From assembly GCF_016808095.1 (NCBI RefSeq), contig NC_068979.1, forward strand, positions 29,903,960-29,967,959: a DNA stretch of 64,000 bases, written 5' to 3'. Shown piece by piece: positions 46,560 to 64,000 of the stretch. The notes under the pieces were generated by a model. It made no database searches and was not told the origin of the DNA. It saw only the letters and a list, made by a program, of their open reading frames with translations. Origin of the DNA: Vigna angularis (lineage: Eukaryota > Streptophyta > Magnoliopsida > Fabales > Fabaceae). The position numbers and the translations under genes are program-made. How positions within the stretch are numbered: the stretch's first letter is position 1; each line of letters starts with the position of its first letter.

Positions 46560-48172
46560 AGAGCAATGCCAGATGTCGTTTTCGATCTTTTAAGCGTGTG
46601 AACGACCAAACAAGAGCACGTCGTTTTTACGTTATGCTCACTGTTTTGTTAAGTGAGTTTTTTGGTGTGTATAATTAATTAATAATTAATTAAATAATAA
46701 TCAACTTTAGAATTACTGTGTGGACATGATATGGACAAGTTCAGAGAATATATAATAGACTGGTTTGTTTATTTTTTAAATAAAAAATTTACTTTCTTAT
46801 ATAGTATGCGTGTGTGTTATTATTTTTATAATAATAAAATAGTAAAAAATTAGAATTATAAAAATAAATATAATATTTTTTATAATTTGATTATATATCA
46901 TTTTTATTTATTTTGTAGACATTTTTATTCATTTTTAAAATAATTAAATTTAAAAAGAAAAACTAATAAATTTTAAAAAAGTTCACCTAAATATAAAATT
47001 AGTAAAAATATAAATATTAAAGAGTTTTCAAAATGTTTAAGACTTCATTTAAACATAGACAAATGTAACAATGCAAACATATAACTAATATGATGATCAT
47101 CGTGTTTGTTTTTCCATGTATAATATCAACTTTGTATCGACATAATCGTGAGAATATCAAAGTATCAAACCGAAATTCATGAAAATAGAACTTGGATGAC
47201 ATCGATAAAAACGTGCTCACTATTTTTAGGTGAAGTTTGAAATACTATAATTTTATTAAATTGTTTTAATAAACTTTTAAAATGTCAAATTGCATTATAT
47301 TTTCCCCGAGCTAAATCAAATTTGTTGACCTTATCCTCTGTTCTCACACTTGATCACCTTCTCCTATTGACCAATAAAACAAAGTCTATCAAATCTCAAA
47401 CACAACTTCTTCCATTAGAGAACGTCTTTTTATTTATATAATTTTAATTTTTTTATCATTAATAATTTTAATTTTATTTTAATATAATTTCTATTATTTA
47501 AATTTAAATTTATATTAAATTTTAACACAAAGACAAATTAATAATCATATATTTTTATTAATTAAAATATATTTTTAATCTATAATACCCTTTACATCAT
47601 TCCCAATTCTTATGAACTTTATTTTCAAATCTCTTTTTCCATTCCTTCAAATTCTCTAATTTATTCACTGTGTCTAGTCTATAATCTAAAAAATCTACCT
47701 AAATCTTAATGAGAATTGAAAGTGCAATTTATTATTTAATAATGATGGTAATAACATATCTTGTCCGCCACTATTTTGTGACATTCCCATCATAACCGAA
47801 TTCAAACTAGACGGATTTTTAAATAGTCCATATTATGAGAATCTATTGTTTGGTATACACAATTTTTTTTGTTTACTCTTCAATAAATAACTATTTACCA
47901 ACTTTATCAAGTGATTTTTTTAAATTTAACTGTTTTTTTTTTAAATTTAACTATTTTTAAATTAATATAACTATTTATAATAAAATATTACTAACAAAAT
48001 AAACAAAAATAATTTATAATAAAATTATAAAAATAATAATATTTATTATTATAATTATAATTTTATTATTTTTTATTATTAGAAAAAAAGTGAACACGCA
48101 ATACATTATTTTAACTAGTGTTCAACAACAAAGATCTTTATTTATTCTAACCATAAAAACTTGCACAAATCT
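46560..48172. other. Intergenic DNA between the FAM114-like gene and the thiolase 3' end
   Basis: AT-rich. The left end should hold the FAM114-like promoter. No gene or recognised repeat. Confidence 0.35.
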
Positions 48173-55565
<7,393 letters not shown>

Positions 55566-55619
55566 ATTTGGTCAACTGTACTATCTTGTGTTTGTTGGGT
55601 ACTGAATGGCCTGAGAAAC

Positions 55620-56393
55620 AATTGCACATAACAATTATATAATTGTAGAAAGTACAATAAAGTTTCAGTAATGCGGGCGGGATAAAGAAGGGAGAAATTG
55701 ACTTGAAGAATGTTATCTTTCTTAGAAAATTCTATCTTAAAAGATTATTAGAAAATTCTCTCTTAAATATTTTTTTTTTCAAGTAAGAACATAAAATATA
55801 TTAAATTCCTTAGTAAATTTAAATCAATTTATCGTGTATCTTAATTTAAAAAATAATGGATTTTTAATAGAAACTAAGTTTATAAATTATATTTACCTTT
55901 TAAAGTTAATTTTATTTATTTAAAAATGATTTTTGTGCATCACATGTGGGTCGGCGGATTGGAAATGCCTTACTAAATTTCGTACAAGCAACGTGAAAAA
56001 CGCGACCTCCGTCCAAAAGTGATTATTGACTCCACCAAGAAAGAAACACTCAGGAAACTAAGGTTGTGTTTGTCGTGGTGAAAATATGGTCAAACGAACG
56101 TGAATTTGTTCACAGATTTATTTTTTTTACTCAATTATCAATTACCTTAATTTGTTTTTTACCTTTTACGCATTTTAAAATTGATATTGAAACAAAAATG
56201 TCTCATCAGTATGAAACTCCAACACATAAAAAAACTTAATATAATTAGTTTAAAAAACTATATCAATTTATTTTTAAAGTTTAAAAAGTAAAATATATCA
56301 AAAATTTTGACAAGTCAAATTTAAACAAGACTAAAAATATATATAATTTGTATAAGTAATACTATCGATAAATCTTAGAAGTGGCTTGCCCCC

Positions 56394-56492
<99 letters not shown>

Positions 56493-57290
56493 TGACATTA
56501 AAAAAAATAAATATTATATAAAGGTTATGAGACACTTCGAAATATTTGTTGAAGATTTTTTACTAAGATCATATCTCCACTTTTAGTTATTTTGTTTCAA
56601 TTTTAATTGAAATTTTTTAAATAGGTTTTTAATTAAGTCTAATTTTTGAAAAGATATTTAATTAGGATTTTTCTGTTAGTATTTTACTAAAATGTTTAAA
56701 GCACTACATGTTAATTTGTAGTTTTTTCTTTTTTTTAATATTTTTGGTTTAAATATATTTTTTCGTTCCTATTTTCATACAAAAATCTTTGTATAAAAAG
56801 ATTTTTATCCAAAAGTTTTGAAAAAGATGTTGAAAGATAAGAAGACAATATTTAAATGTTTTCTCAAAGTTACTAGCTTAGAAGGACCACACAAATTGTT
56901 TGCGTGAAAAAACACAACTACTCTACAACGTAGACTTGAGTCTGGTCAAGTTATCGAAAAAGGCTATGAAGACTATATAAAACTCAACTTTGTATTCAAC
57001 AATCATCTCTCAAGAAGGCTTATATAAAGAGATCTTTTAAAAGAGAAAAATATGATGAAGATATGAGAAAATGGATGAAAGCATGCTCTAGCAAGAAAGA
57101 ATAAGAAGAGTTATGAGCAAGAGTGAAAAGAAAATAGAAAAGAGCGGTAAGAAGAGTGTTGTATGAGTGAAGGGTAATGGATGATGTCGTGGTGAATTGG
57201 TTGGGAGGAGTGTTTAATTTGCTTTAGGATGGTTTTTTGGTGATGGAGGTAATGAAAATGTGAAGAATTCGTGTTGTGTAGTGGAGGTTC
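55620..57290. other. Intergenic DNA upstream of the thiolase gene
   Basis: The first few hundred bases should contain the thiolase promoter. The rest is AT-rich with one long AT microsatellite. No gene seen. Confidence 0.35.
56399..56488. repeat. (AT)n microsatellite, about 90 bp
   Basis: Uninterrupted AT dinucleotides; the overlapping Tyr-Ile open frame is an artefact. Confidence 0.95.
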
Positions 57291-57299
57291 AACGCCTTT

Positions 57300-58260
57300 C
57301 TTCTTAGCTCTTATCCTGTTTTGATTCTCCTTACTTTCTTCAATTGCATGAACTTGGCAGCTCGTTACCTTAGTTCATCCATGCTTGTAAGCGATGTCAT
57401 ATATAAGTCGTTCGCAAAAGGACTTAGCCTAAGTGTCGTGATCATATAGTAAAGAACCACCTTGGGGTTGAGGTTTCTAATCTTCAAAGCCACTTTATTA
57501 AACCTTTTAATTAAGGTTTGTAAAGACTCCTTTTTTTTCTTGGTTAACATTGAAGAGTGTAAGAGATGTAAGGTGATGATGACGACTTGTGGTGAACTAT
57601 GTTGTAAAGGATGACACTAGCATGTCGAAATAGTCGATGGAATAAGGGAAAAGACGAGTGAACTATTCCAAGGATGTCACCTTCAAAGTGCTGGCAAAAG
57701 CTTTGTACATGACAACATTGTTAGTCAAGTACAAACTAACCTGGGTAGTGTAGACGACAATATGCTCATCTAGATTAGTGGTATCAGTGAACGAGGTATT
57801 AGTGATATCGTTTATAAAGGGATGTTGGATGTTCCCTCCTACTACTGAGGAGGGTTTTGTCTTGGGGGTGGATTGTACTCGCTTTCCTTTTCATTTCCAC
57901 GAATAAGGTCGGTGTGAGTTGGAGTTTTCTACACCAAAACCGTGTTATCAAGGGTTTATTTCTCCTTTCCTATGCTAGCCATTATCTCATTCTCGACCTT
58001 CCTTTTCAGCCTTGTAGTTTCCTTCATTAGGGCATTCATTTCCTCATCACTTTTTTTATTAAACTCAGCAAACTTTGGCTGCATCTTAGCCTAGGCTTCG
58101 AGGATTGCTTCTCTTTTCTCAAACTATCATGCTTCTTGTGGAAACCATAAATGTTTTTCTTCATAAAATACAAGTCAACCCCACGATGGATGCCAATTGT
58201 TCTTACAGTGCTGAGTAAGCACCTTGTAAAGACTTTCACAAACTCTCCAAATGCTTTCAA
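57300..58260 (-). mobile_element. Ty3/gypsy gag fragment, degenerate
   Basis: The minus-strand translation gives gag (retrotrans_gag) pieces in order: a HPFINDI-like start, LDEHIVVYTTQVSLYLTNNV, FASTLKVTSLE, stop, FTRLFPYSIDYFDMLVS, HLTSLTL, then KKESLQTLIKRFNKVALKIR and NLNPKVVLYYMITTLRLSPF. Known gypsy gags read DPDEHLxxFxTQMxLY and GESLRxFxxRFxKxAL. Stops and frameshifts make it non-functional. The upstream part (58260-58036) is an open but unassigned N-terminal stretch. Confidence 0.75.
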
Positions 58261-58269
58261 CTTTTACTT

Positions 58270-59400
58270 GTTCTCCTTTTGAATACTCGTTCTCCTTATA
58301 CTTGGTAGGTGTGTGTATGCAAAAAAGAGTTTGATGTTCAAGTTAACCTCTCATGTCAACAAACAATAAATACGTAATTAACAAAAGTGTAATTAATATA
58401 TCTCGTAAAATGTATTATTCATACTTACGGGAATGTCTGAACCCATTGTTCCAAATACTTGATGTCTTTGGATTATATAAAAATTGAAAATCTCATCTTT
58501 TTAAAACCTAAATTATCACTTATTTACATGTTTAAAGATTGCAAGAAGATTATTCTCAAGGGGTAAACTTGTCATTTCCGCTGGTCCACATGAATAATGC
58601 TTCTTGCAAAAGCGTAATTAATGTTCCATTGTGCGTTGCAACTTGTGATTAGTTCTTTTCCCACTTACACTGAATCATCACTTTTCTACCCCCATTAATT
58701 CAAGCCACAAAAAATGGTTCAACGATTCACACGGCAATAACATTCTCGTTGAAATTACGGAAAGCAAATTTCAACCCACAATATTAATAATTTAATACGT
58801 GCTATATGGGGTATGCGTTAATTAAGTGTTGAAAATAAAAACTTCGATGTTCGTATCAAGGGTATCGGTAACCTATTCACTATATGTATATTAGACCTCT
58901 TAAATACCAGCTTGAATGACTTGAATTTTTAAAGATGGTAAATATTTAAGTGATGTTTTAATTATAATTAATGTTGATTTTAATTTCGTGATACTCGCAT
59001 TTATTACTATTATTATTTTCATAAACTTTTAACTTTTCTATATTATCTCTATAATTTTTTTTTTCTTTACTCTACTACATTTATAAATATAAATACCTTT
59101 TACAATTCCTATACGTTGTTCAATATAATACAGGCAGATCTAATTAACTCTTAGTACACACACAAATTATTCCTTTCATTGTAATAAACCAGCTTGATAT
59201 TAAGGAGTTTTATAGCATGTTTAAGTGAATCGATCCACTTAACTAATAAACCTATATTTAGTTCAATTATATTATAAAAAAATTAAATTAAATTAACTTA
59301 TTTTTTGCTTAATTCCTGATAAATCAACAAGTGTAATATCACAAAAAGAAAAGAGAAAAACAACTACGTACAATCTATACATATTGTGTTAGTCCTCTCA
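58270..59400. other. Intergenic DNA
   Basis: AT-rich; no gene, RNA or repeat recognised. Confidence 0.35.
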
Positions 59401-59964
59401 TTATTTACTTTCACTTTTTTTCACCCTTAACCAAATGGGTTCCTCATTGATGGTTTCCAAGACAGGCTTCTTTGACCTACAATAACTTAACCTATTCCGA
59501 AACCCTAATTCAATTTCAAACCCTTCCAAACTCAACCTCGAGATATCATTATTTACTCCAACATCATAGGTAGAGTCACATGATCCTAAATCTTTAACTT
59601 CAACTCCATCAATCGAATGATCACATGATATTGAATCTTTAATTCCATATATCCGCTTGGCCGTCATGTTGAAGAGCGCCGCCACGTCGGCGGCGGTGAC
59701 GACGGAATTGAGCCTTCTCATAGGGAAGAAGATGTAGAGGTTGCCAAACTCCAACTCTTCATCGGCACCAAGAGGTGAAAACCTTCGTCCAATGTGTAGA
59801 GACTTTGAATTGGTTAAGAAGTTTGTGGGACACTCTATCATAAGCTCAGCTACATTCACTTGCTCCTTGTATTGCTTCACTTCACCCGTGGGAAAGATCA
59901 CACGTGTTGACCTTGTGTTCTTCATCAATGGAGGAGCCAAAGTGCAAGAGATGTAATTGCCCAT
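59401..59964 (-). CDS. PADRE (DUF4228) domain protein, single exon, 187 aa
   Basis: Plant PADRE proteins are small stress- and pathogen-responsive proteins of unknown biochemical role. The N-terminus MGNYISCTLAPP has Gly2 for N-myristoylation and Cys6 for likely palmitoylation, so plasma-membrane attachment is expected. The PADRE core follows: STRVIFPTGEVKQYKEQVNV, AELMIECPTNFLTNSKSL, GRRFSPLGADEELEFGNLYI and FFPMRRLNSVVTAADVAALF. After that comes a less ordered tail with DISRLSLEGFEIELGFRNRL, the conserved C-terminal motif. A GTG codon directly precedes the ATG; the ATG at 59964 is the start because it exposes Gly2. The gene looks intact. A TATA-like box lies about 160 bp upstream. Confidence 0.9.
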   Translation of the reverse strand: MGNYISCTLAPPLMKNTRSTRVIFPTGEVKQYKEQVNVAELMIECPTNFLTNSKSLHIGRRFSPLGADEELEFGNLYIFFPMRRLNSVVTAADVAALFNMTAKRIYGIKDSISCDHSIDGVEVKDLGSCDSTYDVGVNNDISRLSLEGFEIELGFRNRLSYCRSKKPVLETINEEPIWLRVKKSESK

Positions 59965-60121
59965 CACAAGAAATTATAAATTAACCAAAACTAGAGAAGA
60001 AAAAAGTTTCCAAGGTAGAGAAAATTAGGGTTTATGTCTAAGAGAGAAGAGATGATGAATTGGGTTGTGAGGTTAAAGAGAAAAAGGATATCTTCATGTC
60101 GAACTGAAGATGGAAGATTGA

Positions 60122-60130
60122 TTATATATA
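60122..60130 (-). promoter_or_regulatory. Probable TATA box of the PADRE gene
   Basis: TATATATAA on the minus strand about 160 bp upstream of the ATG, with a purine/pyrimidine-rich leader between. Confidence 0.4.
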
Positions 60131-60159
60131 CAAGAGGAATTGAAAAAGGAGGAATGTCT

Positions 60160-63100
60160 TTTCTTATGGAAAGTTAAAGAAAATGATATATTTTTATGAG
60201 AGAAAGAAAAATGTTTAACCATATGGAATGTGACCAAAACTCTTCTTGATTTCTGTGTTTTTTTTCCTCTTGACTTTTGTTGTGTTTTCTTAGGTTGTAT
60301 GTTATAAAATTTACCAATTACATGTAATGTTTATGCAAATGTTACTTAAAATGATTTATAAAAAGGACATTAATTAATGGAGAAAATATTTGAAGTATAA
60401 TACTGAAATAATGGAAGAATCTTTAAAATTAAAATGAACATTAAATTTAATATTTTAGAATTGGAATAATTTATTTTGTGTGCTTACATTTTATATAATA
60501 ATATCACTAGATTAAAATATTAAGATAAATAATTTATTTAAGTAATCATGGATCGTTGTGATCTTGGTGGACGAAACATGTCCAGTCAGTTCATGTAATT
60601 AAATCAAACACTCATTTCACTTTCTAGCTTGGTTGTCTTTTTCTGAACCACTTTAATTAATTATCAACTGCTTAAAAATATAACTTCAGATTAATTAAAA
60701 ACAAAACTTAAATATATTTCTAACATAAGAATGAAACATATGTATAGTATTGTGTTTGAGTATTAATAAGTAAATATTGTAACAAACTAAAATAATAGAA
60801 ATTTTAATAAACTAGTTTATTAATTATTGAATATTTTTATAATCTAGTTTTTCTTAAACATAAAATAAAATTTTATTTTAGAGGTTTCTTCATTTAATTA
60901 ACTTAAAATCAAAGGTATAAGGTAATCTTCTTCAAGAATGTTTATCCCACTTTTTTTTTATCATTTAATTTTGTATAATTATGTTTTTCCATTTTATTTT
61001 ACATTATCAACTTTTACCAAACATTTTTAAGCTAATTAATTAATTTAATAAATTTTAGCTGTTAAGTGAAGATTTCAAGATGTTTTATCTCTATCAAAAT
61101 CTTTCACATTTCGACTTTTGAATAAAAACTCTTCAAGATCTCCTTGTTAGTGAAATCATTGACAAAAGCTTTTGATGAATTTAAAGCACAAATGTTTGGC
61201 AAAGTTGATACAACGTTTTGAATTTTTCACGTTTTGACTAGTGCAATGGTCTGGTGGTCGTTGGGTGGAAAGAGACGACGAAACTGTGTGAAAGGTTCGA
61301 AATACAACGTTTGATGGGTTGCAGATGATTCATAGTTGTCATGGGAAGTTGAAATTTCACTGTAAATGCATGTGGAATTAGTAGCACTTTCAAGATAAGT
61401 TGGTTGGTGATGTGAGTGGTCACTTCCTAGTAACAATATTTTGTCAATTTTTATTCCATTAAAGTATTTAGCAATTTCAATAAATTAATTATTAATTTAT
61501 TTAGCTAATTAATAAATTATTTATTAACATAAACTAATTTATATACCTATATCATGTTTGCACTTATTGAAAGTAACGTAAAATATTTCCCTTATTAAAG
61601 TGAATATGTTAAAGTATAATTTATTGTGAAACTCAGTTTATTATATAATTAATATTATGATATTATCATGATTATTTAATATTTATTATATTATTAATTA
61701 GAAGATATATTTTTAATTTATTTATAAACATAATTATAATCATATTTTTAGACATTATATAATATATATTTGTATCGGTGAGTTAATTAATAAAGAGAGA
61801 TACTTTTTCAACAATAAAAACTTATCACTTACATGTAGTTTTTTTAAAATAATACTTTACTTAAATTTTTATAAAATGTAAACAGGAAATAAGTATATAT
61901 TTAATTTAGAGACAGAAGATAATTTATAAAAATAATTTGTGAACAAACATATTTAATATTTTATTTAAACTAACTTTTATATCATAGTTCAGTAAAAGAA
62001 AACACGGATTATGCATTACAAATTGATGAGAAGTTGTGAATTACTAAGAATATTTTGATAAAATATACTTGAAAATATTTACTTAATATTTTTTTAAAAT
62101 TAAATTTTAGAAAAAAAAAACATTTTAAAAATATCTTTCATGTGATAAAAATTCTCTAAACTTAAAAATTAAAATTAAGATAAATCTTTTTATATTTTAT
62201 CATATTTTATTCTATATATTATAGAATAAAATAAACAAACTTCTCCATATAACATTTCATCCTATATTATCATGAATTAGACCGAACTTCGTTACAATCT
62301 AAGTATTTTCAGTAATCAAACGTTTGTTCATGAAAAGAATCATTTAGTGGGAACATAAGGAAAGGTACAATGCCAAATGGCAAGAAATGACAAAAAAATT
62401 AAATTCTAAAGTTGAAGTTTTATTGGGTTTCGAATTGCTATATGCTTCTACTTTTTTTACTATTTTTTCTTCTTCTTCAATAACAAGAAATTATGAATTT
62501 TGAATCTAACTAAAATTGTTTAAACTTCGGATCACCAATTCTAGAAGGATTATTTATGATCTGTTTAAAACCTTGGAAGATAAGCTCAATTATTATTAAA
62601 CATAGTTAACGAATAATTTGATGGTTTATGTTATGTCGTGCTAGTGAGGAAAATCTGGTATGCAGATTAATGACTGCGAAGTTAGGCACGAAACCAACGG
62701 AGAGAAAAGAAATAATAATGAAGTAATGTTTGTGGCTGTGAAAATAATATGAAACAAAAGATCAACTATGGACACGTTTCATGATAAAGAAATATTATAA
62801 ATTACTCGTTAGATTTTTTAATGTTTTTAGCTTGATAATGACCCGATTTAAACGCAATTAATGGAATAATTACCAAGTTCATTATCTTGGACAGGATGTT
62901 AGTTTCATTTTTCAAACTTCATTTTCAAGAAAACAAAACATGTTTGACAGAAAAGTTAAGATGGTTTTAAAATGAATTTGAAATCTATTTTAACTATTTT
63001 TTTTAAAGTTCTCTATTTTTGGCCCACCCTTTTTTCATTTTACTTTTTACAATATGTAAAATATTTAATAATCATAAAAATGGCTAATATTGAACAATCT

Positions 63101-63655
63101 AATTGTTTTTAGTGGAAATTTTCTTTTTAATTTTATTTTGTTAATTTAAATTTATATAAAATAATTAAATATAATTGTACTCAAACTAATGAGATTTTGG
63201 ATCTGTACAGCAAGTTTCTTTTTTTTTTCAAAGTTAATTACAATTTTGTGTTCTTCTTCGTATGTTGAGAATTTTTAAGAATATATAATATTTAATAATT
63301 ATGAATCAAGAAAATTATACAAGAGATCAAAATATTACCCCAATTCACAATCTTAAGGTTATATTTGTTTCATTTATTTTCTTCCATTTTTCTTTATTTA
63401 ATTTCAGATTTTAGATTTATATATATTTTTTAATTATCTATTTTCAAATGTGACTAGGATTTTGTCACAGAGTTTTTTTATATAGAAGTACATGTTTGTC
63501 TCTACCAACTCCTAATCCTAATCGTGTTAATTAGGTTTTATCATGACATATGTTTGCTTTTGTGATTGATATTGTTTCTACAATCAAATTAGAGCAAATA
63601 GTGACAAAATGTTTACTTATAGAATATCATCTAATGCAAGATTAGATTATTTAAT
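60160..63655. other. Long AT-rich intergenic stretch
   Basis: About 3.5 kb without a supported gene. A GC-richer island at 61.22-61.44 kb has open frames on the minus strand but no known domain. The rest is A/T filler. Confidence 0.35.
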
Positions 63656-63669
63656 GTGTAATTAAAGGT

Positions 63670-63870
63670 TGAAGGTTGATTTGTTAAGGACGTGCGTTTT
63701 AGATAATCTTGGAAGTTGGAATGAGGTTCTATCATTGATTGAGTTCGCTTACAATAATAATTACCACTCTAGTATCAGGATGACATTGTTTGAAGCTCAA
63801 TATGGGAGGAGGTGATGCACGTTGTTGTGTTGGTTTCAAGATGAAGAGTTAGTGACAGTGATGGTTAGGG
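63670..63870 (+). mobile_element. Ty3/gypsy integrase fragment
   Basis: The plus-strand frame reads LLRTCVLDNLGSWNEVLSLI, EFAYNNNYHSSIRMTLFEAQ, YGRR, stop, CTLLCWFQDEELV. This matches the chromovirus integrase segment [51 protein letters not shown]. The TGA after YGRR and the altered GMAP make it a relic. It may continue past the window. Confidence 0.85.
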
Positions 63871-64000
63871 GGTTTCCTATGTTAATAGAGTTTTGTTAAG
63901 GGTTGGGTTAATTATATGTGTGTGATGATTGGGTATGTGAGATATATGCAGGTTGAAGGAGTGAAAAATGCAGGTATGTGTTATATAGGATTGTATATAT

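Overview
The window is nuclear DNA of a flowering plant, very probably a legume of the bean/soybean group. The case rests on very AT-rich intergenic DNA, genes with many short introns, a CYP93-type P450 relic, and repeat motifs with TAATCGATTA-like and CTAAGCGG-like cores that I associate with Phaseoleae retrotransposons. The species is an inference.

From left to right: the first exon of a possibly plastid-targeted protein (minus, running off the left edge); a broken CYP93 P450 fragment lying between two inverted repeats (about 0.87-2.09 kb); a complete 13-exon N-acetyl-gamma-glutamyl-phosphate reductase gene of arginine biosynthesis (minus, 3.8-8.9 kb); two paralogous 2-oxoglutarate/Fe(II) dioxygenase genes on the minus strand (11.9-15.0 kb and 20.5-21.7 kb), separated by DNA holding a copia gag relic and a CACTA-type terminus; and a retrotransposon-derived zone with several kinds of tandem and palindromic repeats (25-30 kb).

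From 31.2 to 38.2 kb, eight tandem units on the plus strand carry a small two-exon gene that I do not recognise. It encodes a signal peptide, a short extracellular segment and one membrane span. Three copies (units 2, 5, 7) are open, three have exon 1 but are broken (1, 3, 4), and two have exon 2 only (6, 8). The array stops abruptly at a Ty3/gypsy reverse-transcriptase relic, followed by a copia integrase relic.

The right half holds three well-supported genes on the minus strand: a nine-exon gene for a coiled, acidic protein resembling the FAM114/Noxp20 (DUF719) family (40.7-46.4 kb); a 14-exon peroxisomal 3-ketoacyl-CoA thiolase (48.2-55.6 kb) whose 3.1-kb tenth intron contains a complete intronless PPR gene in the same orientation; and a single-exon PADRE/DUF4228 gene (59.4-60.0 kb). 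Gypsy gag and integrase relics sit at 57.4-58.3 kb and 63.7 kb. The host genes are independent housekeeping or specialised-metabolism genes and do not form a pathway cluster. The most unusual item is the decaying, rearranging tandem array of small membrane-protein genes.
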